DNA of 64,000 nt from positions 62,001 through 126,000 of the forward strand of contig DASVVT010000022.1 of assembly GCA_036386415.1 (NCBI GenBank). The letters are read 5' to 3'. Below, piece by piece: positions 27,416 through 37,000 of this stretch; positions within the stretch are counted from its first letter, which is position 1; every line of letters starts with the position of its first letter. Source of the stretch: DASVVT01 sp036386415 (GTDB taxonomy: Bacteria > Acidobacteriota > Blastocatellia > Pyrinomonadales > Pyrinomonadaceae). The notes beneath the pieces are model-generated. The model ran no database searches. It was not told where the DNA came from and worked only from the letters and a program-made list of their open reading frames with translations. Made by a program: the position numbers and the translations under genes.

Positions 27416-28201
27416 GTGTCAATAAACGAAAGACCTCTGATCCTGACGATTGAAACGGCGACGCGCGCGGGCAGCGTTGCCCTCAACGCTGGCGCACAAC
27501 TCGTAGCGTCGCGCGTCGGCTCAGATCAGACATCCCACTCGACAAACCTTCTGCAAGACATCGGGTCGCTCTTAAAAGAGGCAGGCATAGGGTTGCACCG
27601 CGTAGACCTGTTTGCAGCCGCATCAGGGCCCGGGAGCTTCACAGGGCTGCGCATAGGGCTGGCGACCGTCAAGTCCTTCGCGGCCACACTGGAGCGCCCC
27701 TGCCTCGGTGTGCCGACGCTCACAGCTATAGCGCACGGGGCGGGCATCTCGCGTCAAACGATGGCGCTGCTGCCAGCAGGACGGGGCGAGCTGTTTGCGC
27801 AACTGCTCCGAGTGGATGAAAATGATGAGGTCACGCCGCTGACAGAGGCCGCGCATCTAGCTCCCCGGAGGGTGCTGGACATGGCTAAAAAGATCAGGCC
27901 GCTCAAGTGGGCAGGCGAGGGGGCGCATCTACAGCGGGAGGCGATACGGGATTTTGCAGAGCGCCACGAGATCGCTTTTCTGGATGAAGCCTGTGAAGGG
28001 ATGGCGACGCTGCGTGAGGGCGAGGAGGCTTGGACGCTCGCGCCGCCAACGCAAATCTTAGCGGCAAGCGTGGCGCAGCTTGCTTTGCGCCGTTTTAATA
28101 GCGGGGAGACGGAACGTGCGCAAGACCTGCGAGCCATCTATGTGCGAGCGTCTGATGCGGAATTAAAGGAAAGATGTCAAGAACAGAGACTTCCATCCTG
28201 A
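27416..28201 (+). CDS. tsaB: tRNA threonylcarbamoyladenosine biosynthesis protein TsaB
   Basis: A 261-residue ASKHA-fold protein that supports TsaD in making t6A37 on ANN-decoding tRNAs. The opening ILTIETATRAGSVAL (residues 9-23) and AAASGPGSFTGLRIGLATVKSFA (near 67-90) are diagnostic of TsaB. The GPGSFTGLR motif is the most conserved part of the family. It starts with GTG. The 3' end overlaps rimI by 28 nt, the classic tsaB-rimI arrangement, so both are co-translated. Confidence 0.94.
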   Translation: MSINERPLILTIETATRAGSVALNAGAQLVASRVGSDQTSHSTNLLQDIGSLLKEAGIGLHRVDLFAAASGPGSFTGLRIGLATVKSFAATLERPCLGVPTLTAIAHGAGISRQTMALLPAGRGELFAQLLRVDENDEVTPLTEAAHLAPRRVLDMAKKIRPLKWAGEGAHLQREAIRDFAERHEIAFLDEACEGMATLREGEEAWTLAPPTQILAASVAQLALRRFNSGETERAQDLRAIYVRASDAELKERCQEQRLPS

Positions 28202-28701
28202 TTGAGACAGAAGAGTTTTGCATCTCTTCTATGAGCGAACACGACCTGCTCGAAGTCGTGGAGATAGAGGAGGCTTCCGGTCTGAGCCGCTGGGGATGGG
28301 AAGCTTATCATGCGGAACTGTCAGAGGGGCGCGGCGCACTCATGCTGGTCGCGCGCGGCGGCTCCTTGAGAGTTGATGCGACGGGCACGGAGATGATCGT
28401 CGTAGGCTTTATCGCGGCTCGTCTCGTGGGAGACGCGATACACATCAACAACGTGGCGGTGCGGGAGGTGTATCGTCGCAGAGGGATAGGCGGGGCACTC
28501 TTGAGCGCCATCCTCAGGGAGGGAGCGCGAAGGGGAGCGCGCATGGCTCTGCTTGAAGTGCGCGCGACCAATCTGCCCGCGCAGGCGCTTTACGCTCGAC
28601 ATGGATTTCGTGCGGCGGGGCGGCGTCGCAACTACTACACAGACCCGACGGAAGATGCGCTGGTGATGAGCGCCGCGCTTCTCGAAACAGGCTTGATCTG
28701 A
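28174..28701 (+). CDS. rimI: Ribosomal protein S18-alanine N-acetyltransferase
   Basis: A 175-residue GNAT acetyltransferase. The acetyl-CoA loop RRRGIGGALL (near residues 101-110), INNVAVREVYR before it and the C-terminal NLPAQALYARHGFRAAGRRRNYY match RimI, which acetylates the N-terminal alanine of S18. It starts within the end of tsaB. The protein is about 25 residues longer than E. coli RimI, mainly by an N-terminal lead and an insert near residues 50-65. Confidence 0.9.
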   Translation: MSRTETSILIETEEFCISSMSEHDLLEVVEIEEASGLSRWGWEAYHAELSEGRGALMLVARGGSLRVDATGTEMIVVGFIAARLVGDAIHINNVAVREVYRRRGIGGALLSAILREGARRGARMALLEVRATNLPAQALYARHGFRAAGRRRNYYTDPTEDALVMSAALLETGLI

Positions 28702-28815
28702 CCTTCAGTTTGAGCTAACATTTTCCACATCCAGAGAGATTATAGTGGTCTAGCGACCCCCTTTTGATCTCTATTACAAACACTGTTACGGCATCTGAAA
28801 GGAGGCTTCCCGGAA

Positions 28816-29058
28816 ATGGAAATGACAACGACGGACAGCTTAAAGGAGCAACTGATGACGACCGACCCCGAGTTTCGCGAACTGGCGCGCGAGCACGGTC
28901 GTTATGAAGCACGCTTGAGCGAGTTGTCCGCATTGACGTACCCGAGCGAGGAAGAGCAGTTGGAGGAGGTTACTTTAAAGAAGAAGAAGCTAGCCATTAA
29001 AGATCAGATGCATTCGATTATGCTGCAACACCAGAAGAGCCAGGACTCTGCGCACTGA
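28816..29058 (+). CDS. YdcH family (DUF465) small protein
   Basis: An 80-residue charged, helical protein preceded by AAGGAGG. The segment DPEFRELAREHGRYEARLSEL followed by LEEVTLKKKKLAIKDQMHSIM is the two-helix DUF465 hairpin seen in YdcH proteins. The role of the family is unknown; it is cytoplasmic. An intrinsic terminator follows at 29121. Confidence 0.85.
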   Translation: MEMTTTDSLKEQLMTTDPEFRELAREHGRYEARLSELSALTYPSEEEQLEEVTLKKKKLAIKDQMHSIMLQHQKSQDSAH

Positions 29059-29120
29059 CTTATGGTTTCGGTGTTGCGGAGACAGAAAAAAGTTCGTAAT
29101 CCGTCCAGTTGACCCGGATG

Positions 29121-29158
29121 CGGGGGCGCGAGATCAATCGAGGCTGCGCCCCCGTTTT
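29121..29158 (+). terminator. Intrinsic terminator after the YdcH-like gene
   Basis: CGGGGGCGC (29121-29129) pairs with GCGCCCCCG (29146-29154) and is followed by TTTT. Because it ends the upstream transcript, the longer psd frame opening at 29109 is unlikely to be real. Confidence 0.9.
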
Positions 29159-29258
29159 CATCGACACAGCCTGTGACCAGGAGCCAGAGGCCCGTACGCG
29201 AGGCGGTCTACGTTTTCAGAGCAAATTTTGCGGGTATCGTAGGAAAGTTATCATTTCG

Positions 29259-29876
29259 GTGCGACGCGAAGGCTTGCCATACATCTTGATCCCCATCTTG
29301 CTGGCGATGATTCCGCTCGCCTTGGGGTACTGGCTTGCCGCCCTCCCGCTTCTCTGCCTGGCTGCTTTCATGGCCTACTTCTTTCGCGACCCGGAGCGCG
29401 CCGCGCCGACTGAAGACGGCGTCATCGTATCGCCCGCCGATGGTCGCGTCACTCGCGTCCAACTCCTGGCGCCGGATGATCCGCGCTCGCCGAAGATCGT
29501 CAGCATCTTTCTCTCGCCCCTGGATGTACATGTCAATCGCGCACCCATCGCGGGTCGAATCACGAACGTGACTTATACGAAGGGGAAGTTCCTGATGGCG
29601 ACGCGCGAGCACTCGAGTCTGGTGAACGAGCAGAATACTTTGACGATTGAAGGAAGGCAGCTCACCATCGTGTGTAAGCAGATCGCGGGAGTGCTGGCGC
29701 GACGTATCATCTGCTGGAAGCAGGCGGGCGACGAAGTGGCGCTTGGCGAGCGTTTCGGCCTGATCAAGTTTAGCTCGCGGACAGACCTGGTGCTGCCGCC
29801 GGAGGTCGAAGTGGTCGTCCGAGAAGGAATGCGTGTGCGCGGCGGAACGACCATCATCGGGAAGGTGCTGAGATGA
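29259..29876 (+). CDS. psd: Phosphatidylserine decarboxylase, short proenzyme type
   Basis: A 205-residue enzyme that makes phosphatidylethanolamine from phosphatidylserine. The GTG at 29259 is chosen because the longer frame runs through a terminator and this start gives the family length. A hydrophobic N-terminal pair of helices (ILIPILLAMIPLALGYWLAALPLLCLAAFMAYFF) is followed by FRDPER, IVSPADGRV and PLDVHVNRAP, all family motifs. The self-cleavage site, usually GS in FGSR, reads FSSR (residues 171-174), so the residue before the pyruvoyl-forming serine is Ser, not Gly. It overlaps pssA by 4 nt, the expected pairing for the PE pathway. Confidence 0.92.
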   Translation: MRREGLPYILIPILLAMIPLALGYWLAALPLLCLAAFMAYFFRDPERAAPTEDGVIVSPADGRVTRVQLLAPDDPRSPKIVSIFLSPLDVHVNRAPIAGRITNVTYTKGKFLMATREHSSLVNEQNTLTIEGRQLTIVCKQIAGVLARRIICWKQAGDEVALGERFGLIKFSSRTDLVLPPEVEVVVREGMRVRGGTTIIGKVLR

Positions 29877-30781
29877 CCAGCGTGCCACACCCGAATACGG
29901 AAACGGAGGTCGCTGGAGACGTGCCGGTTGTGGAGCGGCGCGGCCTGAAGAAAGGTCTGTACCTGATCCCTTCGGCCTTCACTGCGGCCAACATAGGGAT
30001 GGGCTTCTTCGCCGTGATGGCTGCCTTACGCGGCTTTCAGTTGGTCGGCCACGGCGGGGAAGAGGAATTAGCGCGCGCGGCAGCGCATTTCGATAACGGA
30101 GCCAAAGCCATCGGCTGGGCAGTGCTTTTCGACATGCTGGACGGGCGCATCGCGCGCATGACTAAAACGACGACTGAAATCGGCGTCCAGTTGGATTCAC
30201 TGGCAGACGTGCTGACCTTCGGCATCGCCCCTGCGGTTCTAGCTTACGCCTGGGGCTACGGCTCTGCGCTGAGGGACGGCTCCGACCTGCACAAGCTGGG
30301 TTGGTTTCTCTCCTTCATGTACTTGATGTGCGGGGTGTTTCGACTCGCGCGCTTTAACGTGCAGGCGGCGCGGCCACGCATCCTGGCCGAAGGGACGCCC
30401 AAGCTGGATAAGAAAAATTTTATAGGTCTGCCGATCCCTGCGGCTGCCGCTCTGATCGTCGCCATAATTCACTACGCACCGAAACCCCTGATTGAGTACG
30501 AGCCGCGCCTGGCTATTCTCTATAGCTGTCTGCTGATGGCGCTGGTCGGATGTCTGAGCGCGATGATGGTCAGCACGCTCCGCTATTCAAGCTTCAAGTC
30601 GGTGGGCACTAGACGGCGCAGCACACGCATGGTGATTCTGATGGTTGCCTCCATAGGCATGCTCGTCTGGCTCTACTCACGTTACGTTCTACTGATTCTC
30701 ATCGTGACATACTTCCTGCACGGTCTGCTGGCACGCCTCGGGGCGGTCTTTCGCAAGCGCCCGGACAGAGAGAAAAGATAA
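29873..30781 (+). CDS. pssA: CDP-diacylglycerol--serine O-phosphatidyltransferase
   Basis: A 302-residue polytopic membrane enzyme that makes phosphatidylserine. The CDP-alcohol phosphatidyltransferase motif DG-x2-AR-x8-G-x3-D-x3-D is complete, from Asp90 to Asp112. About seven hydrophobic segments follow or flank it, and residues 1-25 are a hydrophilic N-terminal extension. The ATGA overlap with psd couples synthesis and decarboxylation of phosphatidylserine. Confidence 0.95.
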   Translation: MTSVPHPNTETEVAGDVPVVERRGLKKGLYLIPSAFTAANIGMGFFAVMAALRGFQLVGHGGEEELARAAAHFDNGAKAIGWAVLFDMLDGRIARMTKTTTEIGVQLDSLADVLTFGIAPAVLAYAWGYGSALRDGSDLHKLGWFLSFMYLMCGVFRLARFNVQAARPRILAEGTPKLDKKNFIGLPIPAAAALIVAIIHYAPKPLIEYEPRLAILYSCLLMALVGCLSAMMVSTLRYSSFKSVGTRRRSTRMVILMVASIGMLVWLYSRYVLLILIVTYFLHGLLARLGAVFRKRPDREKR

Positions 30782-30849
30782 TCATCGAAAGCCACAGGTG
30801 ACGAGCAGGGGTCTCGTTCGGGCACCTGTCTCCACGCGATCAAATTAGA

Positions 30850-30889
30850 GGGGCGCGAACGCGCAGCAGAGCATCGGGCGCGCCCCTTT
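30850..30889 (+). terminator. Candidate intrinsic terminator after pssA
   Basis: GGGGCGCG (30850-30857) pairs with CGCGCCCC (30879-30886), with a 21-nt loop, and is followed by TTT. It lies between the convergent pssA and PQQ-propeller genes. Confidence 0.6.
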
Positions 30890-30910
30890 AAATCCAACGC
30901 CCATACAGAC

Positions 30911-32068
30911 TCACTCACGCTGCGCCTTAGAATTCGTCGCCTCAACTGGCCGGGAAAACGCAAGCAGCCCGTGCCGCGTGGTGACAAAGAGCATGTTGCC
31001 TGCAACGATAGGTGAAGCGGTCGTACTATTATCCTCGCCGATGGGAAGGCTGTTGAGCTGCTTGCCATCGCGTAAATCGAGAACCACGCCAGTATCGCCC
31101 GAAAGCGGCGTGAAGAGTGCGCCGTCAGGGGCCGTCAGCGGCTCTGCCGCAAGGCGTCCGGCAAGCTGGCGTTTCCAGAGACGGTCGCCACGGTTAAGCG
31201 ATAGGAGATAGACAAAATTATCCAGGGAGGCGACTAGGAGGCCGCCGGGCACGCCAGCCACTGCCTGCACTCCGGCCCCTGTCCTGGCGCGCCAGCGCAG
31301 CCGACCAGACATCTCATCTAAGGCATAAACGTAGCCATCAGCAGAACCGAAATAGACCACTCCATCGACGACTGCGACCCGCCCGCGCACCGCCCCTTGC
31401 GTCCGATAACGCCAGGTCTGTTTGCCCGTTGCCTGATCCAGTGAAAAAAGGGTTCCATCATCATTTCCAATGTAGAGGCGTGAGCCGCTGATGACCAGAC
31501 GCGATGCGAAGGGCGACCAGTGCTGCATGACCCAGACGAACTTTCCTGACCTCTTGTCTAGGGCATAGACGCGTCCGTCGCTGCCGCCGCCAAAAAGAGT
31601 CGTCTGATTGACGGCGAGCGTGCCTTGCAGAGGGAAGCGAAACGTCCTCATCCACAATGTGACGCCCGCCTCACGACCCAAGGCGCGTAGAGCGCCCATC
31701 GCGCTTGGCCTGTTATCTGGGACGCCAACAGTCTTGGAAGCTATATAGACGGCACCATCATCTGCAACCGGAGAGGCTGAGAGCTCTCCGCCAATCTCCG
31801 TTCTCCAGAATAACTGCCCGTCGATAGCGCGAAGCGAGACCAGGGAGCCTTCTGCCAGTGGCAGATAAATGCGCTCTCCATCTGTCGCAGGTGTCAGATT
31901 GACTGTATGTTCTGACTCATACTGCCAACGCACTGTGAGAGGCTGAGAAAGGGAGAGTTGTCCGTCTACGCCCGGAGCAGCCTTCGCGAGCCCCTCCGGC
32001 ATCCGGATGAAAGCCACGAGTAAGAAAATGAATATACTTAATGTGCCGTACCACATCTTAACGTGCAT
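30911..32068 (-). CDS. PQQ-binding-like beta-propeller protein
   Basis: A 385-residue protein with an N-terminal signal anchor (IFIFLLVAFIRMPEGLA). It is built of about seven blades with the tryptophan-docking pattern of PQQ-like/BamB propellers: VYALDKRSGKFVWVMQ, LFSLDQATGKQTWRYRTQG, VYALDEMSGRLRWRARTGAG and others. There is no lipobox, so it is not an obvious BamB lipoprotein, and no PQQ-dehydrogenase catalytic residues were recognised. A periplasmic scaffold role, possibly in envelope assembly, is the most that can be said. Confidence 0.85.
   Translation of the reverse strand: MHVKMWYGTLSIFIFLLVAFIRMPEGLAKAAPGVDGQLSLSQPLTVRWQYESEHTVNLTPATDGERIYLPLAEGSLVSLRAIDGQLFWRTEIGGELSASPVADDGAVYIASKTVGVPDNRPSAMGALRALGREAGVTLWMRTFRFPLQGTLAVNQTTLFGGGSDGRVYALDKRSGKFVWVMQHWSPFASRLVISGSRLYIGNDDGTLFSLDQATGKQTWRYRTQGAVRGRVAVVDGVVYFGSADGYVYALDEMSGRLRWRARTGAGVQAVAGVPGGLLVASLDNFVYLLSLNRGDRLWKRQLAGRLAAEPLTAPDGALFTPLSGDTGVVLDLRDGKQLNSLPIGEDNSTTASPIVAGNMLFVTTRHGLLAFSRPVEATNSKAQRE
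31400..31411 (+). repeat. Dispersed 12-mer CGTCCGATAACG, copy 4
   Basis: Exact copy inside the PQQ-propeller gene, antisense to it; the gene reads WRYRTQ through it. Confidence 0.85.
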
Positions 32069-32197
32069 CTTTGTCTTCGATTCCCCTTGTCCGCTAATTC
32101 GCTCTTAATCAAAGCAGGTGATCCCAGTTCCATAGAGCAGGGAACCGGCCTGTGTCGGGTCAGTTTGGGTTTTACCAGCTACGGAAACCACATCACG

Positions 32198-32226
32198 TTG
32201 TTACTTGATACATAACCACGTATAAT
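32198..32226 (+). promoter_or_regulatory. guaA: Sigma-70-type promoter for guaA
   Basis: TTGTTA (32198-32203), 17-nt spacer, perfect TATAAT (32221-32226), 64 nt before the start. Confidence 0.7.
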
Positions 32227-32289
32227 TACCGGTTTTTCCAGGGAGAGCAATTCAATCAGACGCCCGTCACCTCTGGGAGGTTTACTATT

Positions 32290-33846
32290 TTGAGCGAACA
32301 ACATGTCCATGAAACTATCATCATACTAGACTTCGGCTCGCAGTACACACAGCTGATCGCTCGTCGTGTGCGTGAGGCGGGCGTCTACTGTGAAATACTG
32401 CCATTTAATACCCCTATGGAGCAGATACGCGCCAGGAAGCCGCGTGGTTTGATCCTTTCAGGCAGCCCTTCTTCTGTAAACGACCCAAGCGCTCCGAGGC
32501 CGGATCAAAGATTGCTTGAGGGTGTGGATTGTCCCGTTCTGGGTATCTGCTATGGCCTACAGGTACTGGCGGCGGATCTGGGGGGTGAAGTGTTACCTTC
32601 ACAGAGTCGGGAATATGGGTACGCGAGACTGATTGTCCTGGATGGATCAAGCCCTCTCTTCGAAGGTCTGCCATCGGAAATGGACGTCTGGATGAGCCAT
32701 GGCGATCATGTGACGACGCCCCCGCCAGGTTTTCGCATAACGGCTCGAACCAACGATGCGCTTAATGCATTTGAGAGCTTAAGCAAGCGAATATACGGTC
32801 TACAGTTCCATCCTGAAGTTGCGCACACGCCGCTCGGCGCGCGTATCCTGCGCAACTTTTTGACACGCGTCTGCGGGTGCGCGTCGGATTGGTCTCCGCA
32901 TGCTGTCATTAGCGAGCAGATTGAAAAGATAAGGGAGCGGATGGGTAGAAGCGGGCGGGCCGTCTGCGGGCTCTCAGGCGGCGTGGATTCGAGCGTGGCG
33001 GCTGCTCTGGTACATCAGGCGATAGGTGAGCGCCAGACATGTATCTTCGTCAATACAGGGTTGTTAAGGGAAGGAGAATTCGAATCCACGCTCGCTCTCT
33101 TCAAGCAAAGCATGAGCTTAAATGTGCACGGCGTACGGGCTGAGAAAAGATTCCTGGAGGCTCTGCGAGGGGTCACGGACCCAGAGACAAAGCGCAAAAA
33201 TATCGGGCGTGTGTTCATTGAAGTATTTGAAGAGGAGGCGCGCAGGCTTGGTGATGTCGACTATCTAGTGCAGGGGACGCTCTATCCTGACGTCATTGAA
33301 TCCGTCTCAGTGCGGGGCCCTTCATCCGTCATCAAGAGCCATCACAACGTGGGCGGCTTGCCGGAGAAGATGAATCTACATCTGATAGAGCCTTTAAGAG
33401 AGCTCTTCAAAGATGAAGTGCGTGTGATGGGGCGAGAACTGTGTGTGCCGGAAGAGATTCTCAAGCGACATCCCTTCCCGGGGCCTGGTCTGGCCGTACG
33501 TCTCTTGGGCGAAGTGACAGAGGATCGTGTGCATCTCTTGCAGGCGGCGGATCGTATTCTAGATGAAGAACTGCGCCTGGCCGATTTATACGACGCCGTC
33601 TGGCAGGCATTTCCCGTGTTGTTGCCGATTTCGACCGTCGGTGTGATGGGCGATGAGCGCACCTATGAGCGTGTCATCGCGATCAGGGCCGTCACCAGTA
33701 TAGACGGGATGACGGCGGATTGGGCTCGGCTGCCGCATGATATGCTGGCGCGCGTCTCCACGCGTCTGGTTTCCGAAGTGCGAGGCATTAATCGCGTCGT
33801 CTACGATATCAGTTCTAAACCGCCGAGCACTATCGAATGGGAATAG
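32290..33846 (+). CDS. guaA: GMP synthase (glutamine-hydrolysing)
   Basis: A 518-residue enzyme that aminates XMP to GMP in purine synthesis. The class I glutaminase domain (about 10-200) has the catalytic Cys87 in GICYGLQ and FHPE near 173-176. The ATP-pyrophosphatase domain follows with LSGGVDSSVAAAL near 229. The C-terminal dimerisation domain ends with IEWE as usual (SSKPPSTIEWE). The start is TTG at 32290 with GGGAGG about 10 nt upstream, and the protein begins where family members do. Confidence 0.97.
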   Translation: MSEQHVHETIIILDFGSQYTQLIARRVREAGVYCEILPFNTPMEQIRARKPRGLILSGSPSSVNDPSAPRPDQRLLEGVDCPVLGICYGLQVLAADLGGEVLPSQSREYGYARLIVLDGSSPLFEGLPSEMDVWMSHGDHVTTPPPGFRITARTNDALNAFESLSKRIYGLQFHPEVAHTPLGARILRNFLTRVCGCASDWSPHAVISEQIEKIRERMGRSGRAVCGLSGGVDSSVAAALVHQAIGERQTCIFVNTGLLREGEFESTLALFKQSMSLNVHGVRAEKRFLEALRGVTDPETKRKNIGRVFIEVFEEEARRLGDVDYLVQGTLYPDVIESVSVRGPSSVIKSHHNVGGLPEKMNLHLIEPLRELFKDEVRVMGRELCVPEEILKRHPFPGPGLAVRLLGEVTEDRVHLLQAADRILDEELRLADLYDAVWQAFPVLLPISTVGVMGDERTYERVIAIRAVTSIDGMTADWARLPHDMLARVSTRLVSEVRGINRVVYDISSKPPSTIEWE

Positions 33847-33869
33847 GTTTTCGACCTCTCTTCACCTAC

Positions 33870-33885
33870 AGTTTCACATGAAAGC
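33870..33885. promoter_or_regulatory. parS-like palindrome, weak candidate
   Basis: The core TTTCACATGAAA differs from the parS core TTTCACGTGAAA by one base; 12 of 16 positions match the full parS consensus. It lies just after guaA, 10 kb from parAB. Confidence 0.3.
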
Positions 33886-33996
33886 TTTGAAGCATTTTAT
33901 GACCCTTCTTTGATGAAGCCTTTATGACGAGCGCTCTTAGAAGCTGAATCGACCCTCCGCAGACGATATATTGGCCCTTCCCATCTGAGACATACG

Positions 33997-34005
33997 TGAT
34001 ATAGT
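33997..34005 (+). promoter_or_regulatory. dnaE: Candidate extended -10 promoter element for dnaE
   Basis: TG-A-TATAGT matches an extended -10, about 88 nt before the dnaE ATG. No good -35 is visible at the right spacing. Confidence 0.35.
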
Positions 34006-34092
34006 GTGCGCCGCACCGCGAGCGCGCACTCTTCGATGAGAGGCATATGCCTGAGAATGCTGCGCTCAAGAACTCCTTAATCAGAGGAATAC

Positions 34093-37000
34093 ATGCGCGA
34101 AAAGAGCTTTGCTCACCTGCATCTGCATACGGATTACAGTCTGCTGGACGGCGCCATACAGATCAAACCGCTCGCACGGCGTGCGGCGGAGTTGGGTATG
34201 GAAGCCTGCGCCATGACGGATCATGGCAATATGTTTGGCGCGATCTCTTTTTATAATGCTATGAAAGCGCAAGGCGTGAAGCCCATCATCGGCTGCGAAG
34301 TCTACATCACGCGCGGGAGCCGTAAAGAGCGTGGCGGGGCCGCCGCTCCGGGAGAAAAAGCGAACTTCCATTTGATCCTGCTGGCGAAAGATTTGGAGGG
34401 CTACCACAATCTCGCGCGTCTGACCTCGAAGGCTTACACGGAGGGCTTCTATTACAAGCCGCGCATCGACAAGGAAATTCTCGCAGAGCATAGCAAAGGT
34501 CTGATAGGGCTTTCCGCATGCATGTCCGGCGTGCCTTCGGCCATGCTGGCGCGTGAGCGTTGCGACGAGGCGGCTCAAGCGGCCATTGAATTTGAAGAGA
34601 TACTTGGCAAGGGGAACTACTATCTGGAGATTCAAGAGCACGGATTGGACGCTCAAAAGCGCATACGCAAACCGCTCGTAGAGCTGGCCAAACGCACGGG
34701 TGTGCCCCTGGTTGCGACCAACGACGCGCATTATCTGACACCTGAGGATGCGCGAGCACATGACGTGCTGCTGTGCATAGGCTCCGGCAAAACCATTAAT
34801 GATCCAAACCGCTTAAGGTACGGCTCGCCAAACTTTTACGTCCGCTCGGCGGAGGAGATGTGGTCGATTTTCGGTCAGGAGATGCCGGAAGTCCTGACCC
34901 GTACGGTCGAGATAGCGGAGATGTGCGATCTGGTTTTGCCAGCCAGCGTCAATTATCTACCCAACTACCCCATTCCGGCCTCTGACGCGGGATTATCTGT
35001 GGACGAATACTTTGAAAAGGTCGTCAGGGAAGGGTATGAGCAGCGCCGCCGGCAGGTTTGGGAGCGACAATCCAACAGGGGCGAGTTGCGCCATTCCATG
35101 TCGGAGTATCAGGAGCGCATCTCCCGCGAGATAGCCATGATCAAGCAGATGGGGTTCGCGGGCTATTTCCTGATCGTCTGGGATTTTATACGCTATGCGG
35201 GGGAGCATTCCATTCCGGTCGGGCCCGGACGCGGCTCTGCTGCCGGATCGCTAGTCGCTTACTGCTTGCATATCACGGATATAGACCCGCTTCAGTACAA
35301 TCTGCTGTTTGAAAGATTCCTCAATCCTGAACGCGTTTCGATGCCCGACATAGACATAGATTTCTGCGTGCGCGGACGCGGCGAGGTCATTAACCACGTC
35401 GCAGATCTTTACGGGCGGGATTCTGTCTGTCAGATCATCACCTTCGGCACAATGGCCTCGAAAGCGGCGATCAAAGACGTCGGCAGAGCCCTGGACATGC
35501 CATATGCAGAGGTAGATAGGATCGCCAAAATGATTCCCCCTCCAGTGCGCGGGCGAAACGTTAGCATTGCGCAGGCTCTCGAACAGGTGCCGGAACTGCA
35601 CAGGGCTGTTGAGGAGAATCCGCAGGTGAGGGAGTTGATAGATTTAGCCAAGCGGCTGGAAGGCTGTGCGCGCCACGCCTCCGTACATGCCGCTGGGGTG
35701 GTCATCTCGCCGGCTCCGCTACAAGACTTAATTCCTATCGCAGTCTCCTCAAAGGACGAGTTGACGACGCAGTATGCCATGTCGGACCTGGAAAAGACTG
35801 GCATGTTGAAGATGGATTTCCTTGCCTTAACAGCCTTAACGGTGATAAGCGATTGCTTAAAAAGCATTAAGCAATCGCTTGGCGTCGAGATCAACTGGTC
35901 GGACCTGCCTCTGGATGATGCCAAGACCATGCGGCTTTTTGCAGAGGGGCGCACAGAGGCTATCTTTCAGTTTGAATCCTCCGGTATGCAGGAGATTTGC
36001 CGCAAGCTACAACCGAAGGGATTAGAAGACCTCGCCGCGCTGAACGCGCTTTACAGGCCGGGGCCGCTTGATGGTGGAATGGTGGATGATTTTATCGAAA
36101 GACATCATGGCAAGAAGAGCGTTCGCTACATCGTCCCGGAGATGAAGGAGATCCTGAATAACACATACGGGATACTCGTTTATCAAGAGCAGATCATGCA
36201 GTTGGCGCAAAAACTGGGTGGTTACAGCCTCGGAGAGGCAGACCTGATGCGCCGTGCGATGGGTAAGAAGAAGCGTGAAGAGATGGCGCGCCATGAAGAG
36301 AAATTTATCGACGGGGCGGTTGAGAGGGGCATCAAGAGAGAGAAGGCGCAACAGATATTCTCTTTAATGGCGCAGTTTGCCGACTATGGCTTCAACCGGA
36401 GTCATAGTGTAGCTTATGCATACCTAGCATTTCAAACGGCTTATCTGAAAGCACATTTCCCCGAACACTTTTACGCAGCCGTTCTCTCAAATGAGTTACA
36501 GGACACCGCCAAGGTTTTTAAGTACTCGACAGAGTTGCGTGGTCAGGGCATACGTCTTTTGCCGCCGGATGTTAATGAGAGTGGCGCTGGCTTTACGCCG
36601 CTTGAGGGGAGTATCAGGTTTGGCTTAGCGGCCATCAAGGGCTTAGGCCAGTCGAGCGTCAGCTCTATTGTGGAGGCACGCGCAGAGAGTCCATTCACCT
36701 CTTTCTTCGATTTTGCGGAACGTGTCGGCCAAGGGGCCATTAACAAAAGAGTATTGGAGAGTCTGGTCTGCGCAGGTGCCTTTGACGGGTTGAATAAGGC
36801 TCATCAGCCGATACATAAATGGCGCGCCTGTCTGCACCATGCCATCGACGTCGCCCTGTCATGCAGCAACCGCGCGCAACGCAACAGGTCGCAAGGGCAG
36901 AATGACCTTTTCGGAGGAACAACTCCTGACTCGCAGCTTCTGCCGGAGCGGCTGCCGGACGCCCCTGCATGGTCGCACGCAGAACTGCTGGCCGCTGAGA

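Noticed and set aside
29109..29258. Longer N-terminus for phosphatidylserine decarboxylase
   Set aside because: It would be encoded by the intrinsic terminator at 29121-29158 and gives a protein longer than the family norm.
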